Shown here piece after piece: positions 1 to 10,560 of a stretch of 64,000 nt of DNA. Below the pieces are notes generated by a model. That model was not told where the DNA came from. It made no database searches and saw only the letters and a list, made by a program, of their open reading frames with translations. The first letter of the stretch is position 1; each line of letters begins with the position of its first letter. Location: NCBI GenBank assembly GCA_019671135.1, contig JAHRHY010000009.1, positions 1,178,001-1,242,000 of the forward strand, given 5' to 3'. Position numbers and translations under genes: made by a program. The stretch is from Linnemannia hyalina. Its lineage: Eukaryota; Mortierellomycota; Mortierellomycetes; Mortierellales; Mortierellaceae.

Positions 1-1023
1 AGGCCCGCGGAATCCTTGGCGATCACTTCCAGCTCGAGTCCGTCAACATTGATCGTAGGGAACAACATATATGAGATCTATTTGTGCACGCTCGCGAGGT
101 CACAACTTGAACACTATTCTTACTATCGTAATTTTTTTTCTTTCCTTGCTCTTAGTCCCCGAGCTTCAAGGAACGAGCCAGGAGATTGCCAGCGAAAAGT
201 GCAGACAGGCAGCCAAGATTGTATGTTTTAAAGTTGATGGACCAGCATGAGCAAATGGAGGCGAGCAAAATCCAACTATGTTTAGAGTCAAAGCTTTAAC
301 GCCGGCGTTTGATTTTTTTCTTCCCTAGGTTAACGGACCTGTTTTTGTCGAGGACACAGGACTTGGGTTCAATGCCCTCAATGGCCTTCCTGGACCCTAC
401 ATGTATGTCCTCTTTCATTGTCAAAGCACTTTTGTGATCTTCCAGTTCTCGATATTGCTGGAACAAATCTAACCGACATCTTCTTTTCATGATACCTTTA
501 CGACCTAATAGCAAGTGGTTCTTGGAGAGTGTTGGTCTTGAGGGCCTGAACAAGATGTTGGTTGGATTCTCTGACAAGGGTGCTGCTGCGTACTGTAATA
601 TTGCCTATACCACTGGACCAGATGATAAGCCGATTCTCTTTGAAGGCCGCGTTGAGGTAACATACCGTGTATCTCCCAGAAGGATTTTGAATCGAACTTG
701 ACAACTTATGACTCATGGGTGCGCAGAGCCATGGTTTGAACCATTGGGCGCCGCTTTTTTTATTTACGCCACCAAAAAATACTCCTCCGTGACTTGTAAT
801 TTACACGCTATTTTTATTTCTTTCGGCATACATTGGATCTTAGGGCAAGATCGTGGATGCAAGAGGTCCAACGCGCTTTGGATGGGATCCAGTGTTCCAA
901 CCTGACGGCTACGGTAAAACCTACGCAGAGATCGACGCGTCTGTCAAGAACACAATGTCTCATCGATTCCTCGCCATGTGCAAGTTGCGTGAGCACCTTG
1001 CTGAGCAGGAGGCCCAAGCCTAA
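1..1023 (+). CDS. HAM1: Inosine triphosphate pyrophosphatase (ITPase/HAM1), 5' truncated
   Basis: Hydrolyses ITP, XTP and dITP to monophosphates, removing deaminated purines from the cytosolic nucleotide pool. Exons 1-54 (partial), 156-220, 329-402, 512-656 and 844-1023; all junctions are GT-AG and in phase, and the stop is TAA at 1021-1023. The spliced product reads through family hallmarks: LPELQG, then [20 protein letters not shown], then [29 protein letters not shown] and the C-terminal motif with KNTMSHR. About 171 residues are visible, against about 190 in the family, so only the first 15-20 residues, with the T-G-N-x-x-K nucleotide-binding motif, lie outside the window. Exon 1 enters in phase 3. 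Five exons in about 1 kb show the intron style of this genome. The identification is firm; the missing start is due only to the window edge. Confidence 0.95.
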
Positions 1024-4009
1024 AAGATATTTCTAGAAAGGTACCTGTTTGCTTCCTTTAGAAAGAGGGGTATTGTACTCCTGATAGAAAAATAATAACA
1101 AACACGATAACTTCTTTTATCCGCAGCAAGATAATTCCACACTGTCTGAGGTATGCAGGTAGAGGAAGTGAGTTGGCATGGATGGCACTCCTCGATTTCT
1201 GCGTGATGCTACTGCATAGCATCGGCATTGACATCGACATCGAGCGCGGGTGAATGAATTGCTGCGGCCTGCATCTTGATTTGAAGCATGGATGGGCAAG
1301 GTGCCAAGACTTAAGGGATGGCAAGAGAGGGGCTGTAAAAAAAAGGAGTGGAAGGGTGGGCAGGAATGAAAGAGTTGCCAAGAATGAAAATGCCAGGAGG
1401 CTCATGGAAAAACTGTATCGCACTTCCAGAGGTACTTACGAGAGTGTTGAAATGGAAAAATGTGAAAGGGAGGTTGTAGGGGTGAGCGATGGTGGTGGAG
1501 TTTTGCTACCCTACTTTTTTTGTAGTGCGTTCTGCTGGATATCTTTCTCCTTTTTTTGTTGCTCCCATTAGATATGTTTTCCTTCTCCTTTCCACTTCTT
1601 TTTTCTTTTGACGTCAGTTGCCAGGGGGTGAGGGTTCCAATGACGGCATGCAGGTGGAGAGCAAGGAGAGAGGGGAGAGGTGTTTTGTTCAATCCAACCC
1701 GGATGATTATCATTACCATCCTCGGAATGTGCTTCCGAGTGGACATGCATACATCAATCGACAGAGGGCGAGGGGGGTTCTAGACACTTACCTGGAGGGA
1801 GTAAGGAGCAAGGAATAGGGAAGTGGTGTGAATTCAAAACATAAAAAGTGCAAAAGTATGAGGATGACAGCATGGGATGAGTATTCAATAGTCTTGCAGC
1901 AGTAGTCCACAATCCTCTCTATGCTAATCGAATCTCGTCCACCTCTCCTTGTTCCCTTGTCTCTTGTGAGAGCAATTTCAATTCAGGGCCGATCGATGAT
2001 TGGACAGGATCGTATTTCTCTCTCCCTGCACGCTCACATGCCCAAGCCAAAAAGCGTCAACACGCCTCAATATGCGTGGTCATGTTCTCACGCAACACCT
2101 CACCGCCAATCATCATCTTCCCTCGTCCTCCCAATCCCGCACCATTTCTCTTTTTTTCTCTCTTCTTGTTTTTTTCTCTCGTACTGTTTGGCCAGGATGA
2201 CTCGTAGAGAGAATGAAAAAGAAGGTGAGAGCAAAGCAAGCCCCTCGTTTTTTTGTTCGTTGTTCTTCTGTCTATCTTCTTCTGGCATTACACGCGTTTG
2301 TGAACCCTTGAGAAGACAGGACGATGAGAGCCTCTTTGTGTCGCCATTTACGTGCCATTGAAGGTCATTTTCAGGTGTGAAAACAGAAAAAAAATCGTGC
2401 TCATGGTCTCCTTGAAGAAAAAACAAGCACGTTTTTCAGATAACACATTCCCTTCAGCTCCCCCTTCCCTCTCATTAGCATCATTTTCTTTTTATTATTA
2501 TTCGGTATGCCATTTTCCCTTGAGTCCAACAAATTACGAACAGCGATACGACGAGCTACAATATTCCCATGGGCTTCCTCTCTCCTCGACTGTTAGCCCG
2601 GTTTACCTTTTTTTTCTCACCCTTCGTTTTGTTTACAACTCCCAAGAGTGTCCCTGAGAAAAAAGAGTCATCAGGTCGATTTCTAACGCTTTGGGCGTTA
2701 TTAAACTCAATCGATGCCCCCATCGACAAATGCAATGGTTAAGAGAAAAATGTCATGCAAACACATTTTTAACGAACCATCAACAAAGGGTTGAGGGCAA
2801 CGACAATGACAATGACAGCGACAAACAAAGGGCACGACAAAGTTTATAGGATAGTTCTGGGAGAGTTGGAGGGTGAGAAAATAAACAACGGCATCGTTGG
2901 GAAAGTGAGTGTGCGTGAGAGAAGAGAGGGAGGAGGGGAATGGTAAGAGTAATACTCTATCGCAAATAAACGCCATGTCATTTTGTTTCGTTATTGCCTT
3001 CCTTCGAATTGGATCTAGTGTAAAATATGCAGCTAATGGGATTAGCGTATCAGGATAGCTCCCTCACTCGTTGTCCTTCCCTTAACTTCAATTCCTTTCC
3101 CACCATCCCAACGCCCCTGCTGCAAAACAAAAACAAACCATAATATGATTCTGCTTATTTGTTATTTTTTTTTGCCTCTCGCGAAAGCCATAGTAAGCGT
3201 CGACTCTGGAGCAATGTCGCAATCTTTGTTTGGTGGGGGTTGAAGGGAAAGGAACCGGGAAACCACTCACCACTTGGAGGTGGGCGGCCAAGCGGCCAAA
3301 AATCATACATAACATAACGTCCAAACTGCTGACAAAGTTTTTACTAACAACGGCAACAACAATAGACAACAACAAGTAAAACAAAACCAGCACCCTCTGC
3401 GATAACATCAAGCAAAGAAAAAACCACTGGAATGGGTCTAGGAGCTGAATGAGTGACGGGAGTGGCAACCGAGAGAGCCATGGCCATTGGTTCACGCTCT
3501 CTTTCCCCTCTGAACAAAGAGGATAATCTTGTGCAACAGAGGTCATCGTGTGCAAAAAGAAAAAACAAAAAATGCCGATGAGGAAGGAGGAGGATGGGAT
3601 GGCTCAATTCAACCCGATTCTTCAATACGCAGGGTCCCTCAAATTTCAACTCCAGGGTCCTTGCCACCTCAACAGGGCGTCAGGGTCCATTACCTTGCAG
3701 TGAGCACTCTGCCTTGGCCTGGCAGGCCAAAACATCGAAGGAAAGAAGTGAGTTGTAAGTTAGCCGGGTAAGGAAATGATGGCGACAAAAACAAAACAAA
3801 GACAAAAGCGAAAACAACAACGAGACTAAGCAAAACCAGGGAGCAAAACACGCGCGTTCTTTCGATTTCTCTTTACATTCACGCTTGGCGTTTGGCTTGC
3901 AATGGTCAATGAATAAGGAGTTATCATTAAAAGAATATAGTTGGGGGTAAAGTGAAAGGAGGAGTTTCTTTTCGTTTGCAATGTGTAATGCAATCAAACC
4001 TCCTGAAGG
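1024..4009. other. Gene-poor intergenic interval (ITPase to M14 peptidase)
   Basis: About 3 kb with no reading frame I can tie to a protein. Reading frames up to about 155 codons exist on both strands but have low-complexity content (runs of S, F, L and K/R from pyrimidine- or purine-rich DNA), no start context of the local kind and no recognisable motif. The stretch has alternating C/T-rich and G/A-rich blocks (for example 2100-2290 and 2440-2520) and short A or T homopolymers. It must hold the ITPase 3' end and the upstream region of the M14 gene. I see no tRNA, rRNA or transposon. Confidence 0.6.
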
Positions 4010-4018
4010 TATAAAAGG
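4010..4018 (+). promoter_or_regulatory. TATA box of the M14 carboxypeptidase gene
   Basis: The sequence TATAAAAGG lies 116 nt upstream of the ATG at 4126. It is followed by a C/T-rich leader (4047-4110) ending in a stretch typical of fungal transcription starts. Position and sequence fit a core TATA element, which suggests a strongly regulated, probably nutrient-responsive secreted-enzyme gene. The regulation is inference. Confidence 0.7.
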
Positions 4019-4125
4019 GATGAACACTTTCAACAAAAAATCGTTCTTCAACCCTCTCTCGAACTCACACATACTCTCTTATTTCTCTCTCTCCTCCTCC
4101 TACTCTCACAACAGCTTCTTCCGCC

Positions 4126-6026
4126 ATGCGTCTTTCCCTCACCCAGATCTCCCTCACGGCCGTCGTTGCTCTCTCGGTCCTGTTCTCTTCCTCGACCGTC
4201 ACCGTCTCGGCCGCGCCTGCCATCCGCCCCGTCAAGTACGATGGCCACCGTGTCATCCGCATCAACATCCAGAACCAAGCCCAGCTCGATGCCCTGACTG
4301 CACACGAGGAATCTCTCAAGCTCGACTACTTCACCCACTACAAGGTCGTTGGCGGCAACGTCGATGTCCGCCTTGCCCCCGAGCACTTTGCCGAGTTCCA
4401 GACCCTCAACCTCGACTACAACGTTCAGATCGACAACCTCCAGGCTACCATCGACCAGGAAGCTCAAGAGAATGATGTCTACCAGGCGAAGTTCGACAAA
4501 GCCCGCAAGTCCAACGCCCGCAACCCCGGTCAGGTCTTTATCGCCGCTGACTGGTTCGCTGGTTACCATACCTATGCTGAACATCAGACCTGGTTGTCAA
4601 CCCAGATCTCGACCTACCCTACCATCGCCTCGTCTTTCAGCGCCGGAAACTCCTTCCAGGGCCGTCCTCAGGCCGGTATCAAGATCGGAAGCGGTCCTAA
4701 CCACGTTGTCTTCCACGGAACCCAGCATTCACGCGAGTGGTAAGTACAATGACGAATGTAGTGTTGTTCATGTACCTTTATTTATTCCCTATCTGGTGGC
4801 ACCTTTGCAAATTGACATGCAGACTGCAAGTACATCATGTAAATACCCACATGTGCTAACTAGACCCTCTACCCAATTTTATTTTCGCTCACCAAAAAAA
4901 AGGATTACCACCATGGTCACCGAATGGTTGGCTGACCAGCTCCTCAAGGGAACCGACACCCGTGTTGCTGGATACCTCAAGAAGTACACCTTCCACATCA
5001 TTCCCATTATGAACCCCGATGGCTTTGTTATTACCCAGACCTCCAACCGTATGCACCGCAAGAACGCCCAGGTCAACGGCGGCTGCATCGGTACCGACAG
5101 TAAGTCTCTTTTTTCTTTTTGTCTCTTTGCACTCGTGCTTGTCCATCAGTCGCGTTTCTGACACAATACTTACTTTCCTCTTTTTTCTCTTTTTTCTCCC
5201 TTTTCTATCCCCTTAGCCAACCGCAACTGGGGCAAGGGTTGGGGTTCCCCTGGTGCTTCGACCAACCCCTGCGCTGACGACTACCGCGGCCCATCTGCCT
5301 TCTCTTCCCCCGAGGCTTTGAACATTGCCAACTACCTCAAGGCCCTCCCCAACGTCGCCCTGTACAGTAAGTACCTGATTCCATTTCTGATGGACGCTCA
5401 AAATGTGATCGATCACCAACTGAAACGTGCTAACCCTAAATCACTACTTTATTTCACTTACAGTTGACATCCACTCCTACTCGCAGCTCATCATGGTAAA
5501 CACCAATTTTGTTGCAATGTACGAACATGCATACCTTATTCTTTTTATTTTTCACTAATATATCTCCTCTCCTCTCTCTCTCTACAGACTCCTTGGGGTT
5601 ACTCGGCCACTCCTCCACCAAACTACAACAGCTTCTTGAAGCCATTGGTCAAGGGAGCTGCCAATGCCCTCGCTGCCGTCAACGGTGTCCAGTTCACCTC
5701 CGGCGATATCTACAACACCATCTACCCCGCTTCCGGAAACAGTGCCGACTACGCCTACTCCATTTCCGTAAAGGCACCTCTTGCCGTGGGTGCGTTCTCT
5801 ACCTCTCTCTTGTCGTTAACGTGTTTGCAATGGTACCCCTGTTGGCAAACGCCCCAAGACCGATTTTGCTAACGTTTTTTTTATTACTCTTGATTTTCTG
5901 TTCAATTTCACAGAGCTCCGCGATACCGGTCGCTACGGATTCCAGTTGCCCGCTAATCAGATTGTCCCCAGTGGAAAGGAGTTCTGGGCTGCCTTTGGCT
6001 ACATCCTCGACAACTTGGGAGTCTAA
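4126..6026 (+). CDS. Secreted zinc metallocarboxypeptidase, family M14A
   Basis: Removes C-terminal residues from peptides outside the cell; made as a pre-proenzyme. Exons 4126-4739, 4903-5099, 5217-5366, 5464-5495, 5588-5789 and 5914-6026 give 435 aa. Residues 1-29 form a signal peptide ending near VSA-AP, followed by a propeptide of about 95 residues and the catalytic domain. Catalytic landmarks are complete: zinc ligands H201 and E204 in the HSREW motif, H324 in DIHSYSQ, substrate arginine about R273 in TNRNW, an ADYAY stretch that could hold the substrate tyrosine, and the general base E399 in ELRDTG. Length and order match fungal carboxypeptidase A/B-like enzymes. The first acceptor follows an A-run rather than a pyrimidine tract. 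It stands alone between the ITPase gene and the F-box block and is probably transcribed from the TATA box at 4010. Confidence 0.96.
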
Positions 6027-6355
6027 ATTTCTGGACGGCATGCGATTTTCTCTCCTCCTCCTTCGAACGCGTTCGAAACGCGTCATACCCTTCAACACCG
6101 CCTTCCAAAAAAAACATCCAACGACCAAAAAAAAAAAAAACAACAACAACTAAGCAGCAGCAGGTTCTGGCTGTATTTCTCTTCTTCACTTTTCTCACTC
6201 TGGCAGTGCTAACCACAGAAAAAGTGCAAACTATCTAGGAATCCCTGGTGGATACCATCTTCTTTACCAATCTTGTTCATAACCCCCCCCTCCCCTTCTT
6301 TTTCTTCTGCAACAACTCGGTTTCCTCCTAGCGAGGCTACAGTAATGGTTTGCGA

Positions 6356-6361
6356 AATAAA
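6356..6361 (+). terminator. Poly(A) signal, M14 peptidase
   Basis: AATAAA lies 330 nt after the M14 stop codon, in AT-rich sequence. It is the first perfect hexamer I find in this 3' region, so it is the likely 3' processing signal of the peptidase transcript. Confidence 0.45.
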
Positions 6362-7497
6362 AAATATCCTTCTTTTCAAAAATTATGTCACTTTGATATC
6401 TTTACGTGTCTACTCGTAGTTGTTATTGTCGGTGGAAGTCTGGTTGTGGTTAAGTGAGGAGATGCGGCTGAACTTCAAGGAGATGTTGTCGACGAACAAA
6501 AGCTCCACGTTTGAGCTTTGCGAGAGTAATTACAGGGCCCGCTTCAAATCTGTCGACATAGACGGAAACCCCTGTAGTAGCAATTATCTCCAATCCTCTC
6601 AAAGTAAAAGTGTGTTGAACTATCAGTGCGAAGGCGGGTTTCACCGTTGTTTTATGACTGGGTGAAATTAACAACGGGTTGGAGTGTGGTGGCGGACTCG
6701 TCGCCAGAGTCCGCATATGGGTTCATCTTGTCCTCGGATTCAAAGATGGCCATGGTCTGATGGGACGAAGAGCAAAGGAAAGAAAGAAATGAATGGAGGG
6801 GCGGACGAAGAAGAAAAGTTAATAGGAAAGCCCTGCGAAAGGTGGCAGAGAGAAGTGGAGGACGAAAGTTTATTCGAGTTATGCATGGTGGCGCTGGCTT
6901 GCACTTGTGGACAAGGCTGCAAGATCCTAGTAGTAGAGCCTCGTTCAACTGGGGGAAAGGGGAAAGGGGAAAAGTTTGCTTGAAATCTGATTGGTTTATT
7001 TCATTTTTGCCCATCTGCAAGAGGAAATTGGGCCTCTCTCAACGCTGCCGAAAAAAAAAAGAGTAGCTTTCTTTTCTTCCCTCCAACACCCTCCGCACCC
7101 TCAGGAGCCACAGCATCCGTTTGTTAATCAAATGATGGTCCAGCCCCAACTCCGTCATATCCCCACTCAATATCGACACTACCCGCAAGGACATCTCTAT
7201 TGCCCGTCGCAACCTTCACAGCGTCTGTCTGTGAAAGAAAGAAACGAGTATAACAACGAAAGCTTGAGAGGAGACTAAGTGGTGAGGAAAGAAGGAAAGA
7301 ACGCCCCTCAAGCGGAAAAAGAGGGGAAAAGAAGCAAAACAGGGGAAAATCAGGCGCCAATCAGATTTCAAACATTTTTTCCCCCTTTTCCCTTTCCCCG
7401 AGGCTCAGGTTCACACAAATAAACCTCTTTCACAGCCTACATATGGCACTGGGCAGAAGTGAATGGCAGCTATGACAAAAACAAGTTGGCCTTTTAT
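6362..7497. other. Intergenic interval with one doubtful small minus-strand ORF
   Basis: This 1.1-kb stretch lies between the M14 3' end and the stop of F-box gene A1. On the minus strand an ATG at 6753 in good context (GACCATGG) opens a 33-codon frame that begins MAIFESEDKMNPYADSGDES and ends at 6652. Its composition looks coding (acidic, not low-complexity), and it could be a first exon, but I could not find a convincing donor or a downstream exon. Another minus-strand frame ending at 6450 (with VDRFEAGPVITLAKLKRGAF) could be a further exon, with no support. The rest has A/G-rich tracts and no recognised product. Confidence 0.35.
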
Positions 7498-9699
7498 TTA
7501 AAAGTCTACGTATGGTTTGCCGTAGGAAGCAAGATGTGTAGGGTTACCATGAGGGCCAACATAATAAATGGCATTGTAATAGAGCGACCGGTTACACTTG
7601 ATTTCGACACCAGGGCGAATATCCTTGATCTCGTCCCATAGTGCTTGATCAAGCGCATCCAAATCGTCCTGGCGCGGCTGGTGGTATCGGTCGTATCGTC
7701 GCTTGGGTATCGGAACTTGGTACCTGTAAAACGCAAAATACTTAAGCGACGGCCAGCAGTACGGGAGGTCTAACTTCCCTATTGGTGCAGTGTCGTTCTC
7801 GTTCTCGTGTCTGTTGGTCTGAGCTGCTCCGTGTACTAACTGGTAGCCGTGACGGAATTGTCGCCATGCTTCCAGATCTTCGACACTGCCGACACCGTCC
7901 ATGTCCTCCACAGTCAGCTGTTGGTCGGGGTCTTTGGCCTTGACATACAGTCGATGCATCTCCTGAACCCTCGAAGGATCAGCCTTGGCGAACGTGGTGA
8001 GTGATCGTTGTACAAATTGACCGAGTTGACGACGATAATCCTTGTGCGCCGCTTTTGGCTCCCGAAACCGCGGCAGATCCCAATTCGGCGGCGGCGACTT
8101 TTTCATCCATATCAGATCGTGTTTGCTGAATCCAGAGTTGTTTCCTGACGAGATGACGCTGAGTCGTTCGAGGTGATGCAGTCTGCTCAACAGACATAAT
8201 CCGCCCTCCATTCGCACACAGAGATGTTGTTGTTGGATGGCTACTTCCCTGAGGAGGGGGCAAATCCTAGAAATGTATCCAAACAGTATCCTGGCATCCT
8301 CTTCCGCATCCTGTTTGTCTTCCCCAAAGGTATATAGCTGCAGTGTAACGAGTCGACGACAGGCCCAGATCTGCTTGCTTGTCCATCGTAGCATAGGAGG
8401 GTAGTAGGGCAGTGACGGCAGTACCTGGTAGTTCCCGTCCGAGTTCGCTTCTCCGCGAAGATCCAGAAACGCCGAATGAAAACGGACGAGAGGCACCTTG
8501 AGATGGAGTAACAGGGGTGAGCTGCACAAAAATCCATGCAAGATGTGGCTGAAATAGAGCGATACGTCCGCAGAATATGGTGGTCGTGCGGTGGGGTGGA
8601 TCTCCAGAATCGTGACCATGTTGACGATCGGTTGGATTAATGGCGCAATGGAGCGGTGGACGTCGGTGCTGAAAAGGCTTAACGTGCGCACTGTAGATCC
8701 ATCTCGTAATCCCGCGTGGTCGCCAAGGTCCTTGACTTCCAGTTGCTTGACGACTTCATCAGGTGACGAGAGGTGGATTGGATGAAAGGTTCCCAAGAAC
8801 TGTCCTTTGCTCCGAGTCAAAGATGTGAATCCTGCCCAGTCGCTCTTCGCAAGGCGGTGCCACCGGATAGAATAATGAAAGATCTGCAAGGCTGGACACA
8901 CCTCGCCAATCAGCTGCACAATCCGAGCTCGCAGAGACAACAGGCCGACATGCGCAGAAGAATTATCTGGACCATAGATCCCAACTAACCGTAAGACCTT
9001 CAGATTAGGCGAGCGAGCAATGACGGCCTCCATGACGGTTTGCTGAATATACATGTTGGCGATCTCAAACTCTTGCAGTTTCAGGGTGCCTAGTTCCGCT
9101 GTTGGGTCGCGAGAGAGTTCTGGGTTTGGAGGGGTGGTATTGTGACCGATACTGGAGGGTTCTTCTGTCGACGAGATGTAAAAGTATCGGAGATGTGGAC
9201 ATTGGAGCAGCATGATCCCGAGAGGATGGGTATTGAGGTTGTTGCCCTGATGGGATGTCCATAGGGCTCTTGTTATCCGGATAGTGGTGATTGAATGGCC
9301 CAGCCGTGGGAGAAGCAAAGTATAGATCCATGGTTCGCCTGCAGGGACATCGTCCAGGTGAAGAGTCCGGATCCGTATGGTTGTTGTCGTCATAGAAGTG
9401 TAGAGGTGTTTCATAAGCCCTTGCCCATGATGCTCGTCGGAATTGGATTGCTGAGATATCTTTAGGACAGTCCTGTTGGGAAGGGTGTTGAGGAAGTGTT
9501 GTTGGAGGTCAGGTTGTTGGGTGAGATGAGCAAGGGACCATTCGTTTAGTTTTGAGAGGGGTTCGAGGTGAGGTTGAGCGAGGTGGTGCCATTGCGTGTT
9601 GACGAGGGAGATGTTGTGTCGGAGGGAGTGAGGGTCGAGGAATGCAAAGAGGGCGTCGAGGATGTGCGGTAGGTCCAAGGGGGACAGTCGACTCTGCAT
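7498..9699 (-). CDS. F-box/LRR-like protein, family A, copy 1 (A1)
   Basis: Predicted substrate adaptor of an SCF ubiquitin ligase: the F-box would bind Skp1 and the remainder would recruit a target. Intronless, 733 aa. Residues 5-45 (LSPLDLPHILDALFAFLDPH followed by a segment ending in VNTQWHHLAQP) fit the F-box pattern. The rest contains irregular leucine-rich segments such as LKVLRLVGIYG and LLSRLHHLERLSV, as in LRR-type F-box proteins of fungi. It is a clear paralogue of the gene at 12785: shared motifs include RLSPL(D/E)LPHI, HNTTPP, IARSPNLK/ITRSPHLR, LFGYI(S/T)R(I/V)CP, MEGG(L/M)CLL.RLH.L(E/Q)RL and DM(D/E)GVGS near the C terminus. It is divergently paired with B1 over 861 bp of promoter. 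Specific target and pathway are unknown. Confidence 0.85.
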   Translation of the reverse strand: MQSRLSPLDLPHILDALFAFLDPHSLRHNISLVNTQWHHLAQPHLEPLSKLNEWSLAHLTQQPDLQQHFLNTLPNRTVLKISQQSNSDEHHGQGLMKHLYTSMTTTTIRIRTLHLDDVPAGEPWIYTLLLPRLGHSITTIRITRALWTSHQGNNLNTHPLGIMLLQCPHLRYFYISSTEEPSSIGHNTTPPNPELSRDPTAELGTLKLQEFEIANMYIQQTVMEAVIARSPNLKVLRLVGIYGPDNSSAHVGLLSLRARIVQLIGEVCPALQIFHYSIRWHRLAKSDWAGFTSLTRSKGQFLGTFHPIHLSSPDEVVKQLEVKDLGDHAGLRDGSTVRTLSLFSTDVHRSIAPLIQPIVNMVTILEIHPTARPPYSADVSLYFSHILHGFLCSSPLLLHLKVPLVRFHSAFLDLRGEANSDGNYQVLPSLPYYPPMLRWTSKQIWACRRLVTLQLYTFGEDKQDAEEDARILFGYISRICPLLREVAIQQQHLCVRMEGGLCLLSRLHHLERLSVISSGNNSGFSKHDLIWMKKSPPPNWDLPRFREPKAAHKDYRRQLGQFVQRSLTTFAKADPSRVQEMHRLYVKAKDPDQQLTVEDMDGVGSVEDLEAWRQFRHGYQLVHGAAQTNRHENENDTAPIGKLDLPYCWPSLKYFAFYRYQVPIPKRRYDRYHQPRQDDLDALDQALWDEIKDIRPGVEIKCNRSLYYNAIYYVGPHGNPTHLASYGKPYVDF

Positions 9700-10099
9700 C
9701 TTGGGTTGTTGCTTGTTGGTGGTGGTGGCGAGTGTGAGGGGGAGTAGAAGGAAAGGAAGAAAGAGGAGTGAGTTGACAGAAGAAAGAAGTTGAAGGGAAA
9801 GGGTCTGGACTCTTTAGACCCAATTGACCACTGATCATCATACCAGTGAGTGAGTGAGACTGTACCTGAGTCTCATCTTTATTAGTTTCCAGGGATCTTG
9901 GCAAGAAGATAAATTGGCACGATAAATAGAAAGAAAAAGAAAGATCAAGATCGTATGGGATGCCTGCATGCCGCACTTTCCCTTCCCACCCTGTGCCTCT
10001 TGTCTTCCTTGGTCTTCCACCGCCGTCTTCTTTTCTGTCACCACAACCTTATCCCCCCCTCCTTCACAGCCTTTTACACAATTGTCCATATACACTGCT

Positions 10100-10188
10100 A
10101 TGGAGGTGTGGTGGAAGTGACTGTGTCGTTTCGTCCTAAAACGAATGGTCCATGCATGGAGGCGTGGTGACGGTGACTGTGTCGTCTC
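10100..10188. repeat. Imperfect 33-bp direct repeat in the A1-B1 promoter
   Basis: Two copies (10100-10132 and 10156-10188, 56 bp apart) share a core of ATGGAGG, GTGGTG and GTGACTGTGTCGT, with four differences by eye. The spacing and location in a divergent promoter make a duplicated regulatory site possible. Confidence 0.7.
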
Positions 10189-10301
10189 ATGCATCCCATG
10201 GAAGAACAGAAAAAAGGGTTCATTCCTTGTTCTTTTCAAGTAACCAACAAGACACACGACACAGCCCAGAGAACGTACAGCGTTGCGTATGTTGTTGTTG
10301 T

Positions 10302-10352
10302 CTTCCTTCCTTCCTTCCTTCCTTCCTTCCTTCCTTCCTTCCTTCCTTCCTT
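10302..10352. repeat. TTCC tetranucleotide microsatellite
   Basis: About 12.5 uninterrupted CTTC/TTCC units lie about 210 bp upstream of the B1 start codon. Length is likely to vary among strains. Confidence 0.95.
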
Positions 10353-10560
10353 GCTTCTTCCCCTCCAAACCGTTGTGCTTCTGCTTCTGCCCCAAGCTAA
10401 TCTGTAGGGAAATATTTTCGAACTTTTAACCACCCTCTGCTTTCCTTCTTTTCCCCCTCTTCTTCTCTCTCCTTCCTTTCCTTTCCCTTCCCTCCGTCCC
10501 CCTCTCGCTTGTCAACAAATCGAAAGCTCAACACACCTCCTTCAGCACACCAGCAGGACG

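Larger units (their letters stand above)
9700..10560. promoter_or_regulatory. Divergent promoter between F-box genes A1 and B1
   Basis: The two start codons are separated by 861 bp. The interval holds an imperfect 33-bp direct repeat (10100-10132 and 10156-10188), a TTCC microsatellite (10302-10352) and a long C/T-rich leader (10435-10555) just upstream of the B1 ATG. No gene is evident inside. Shared upstream sequence suggests A1 and B1 may be co-regulated; that is inference. Confidence 0.55.

Noticed and set aside
3088..3667. Overlapping 155- and 107-codon minus-strand frames
   Set aside because: Low-complexity hydrophobic peptides from T-rich DNA; no signal peptide or conserved domain, and the reading frames conflict.
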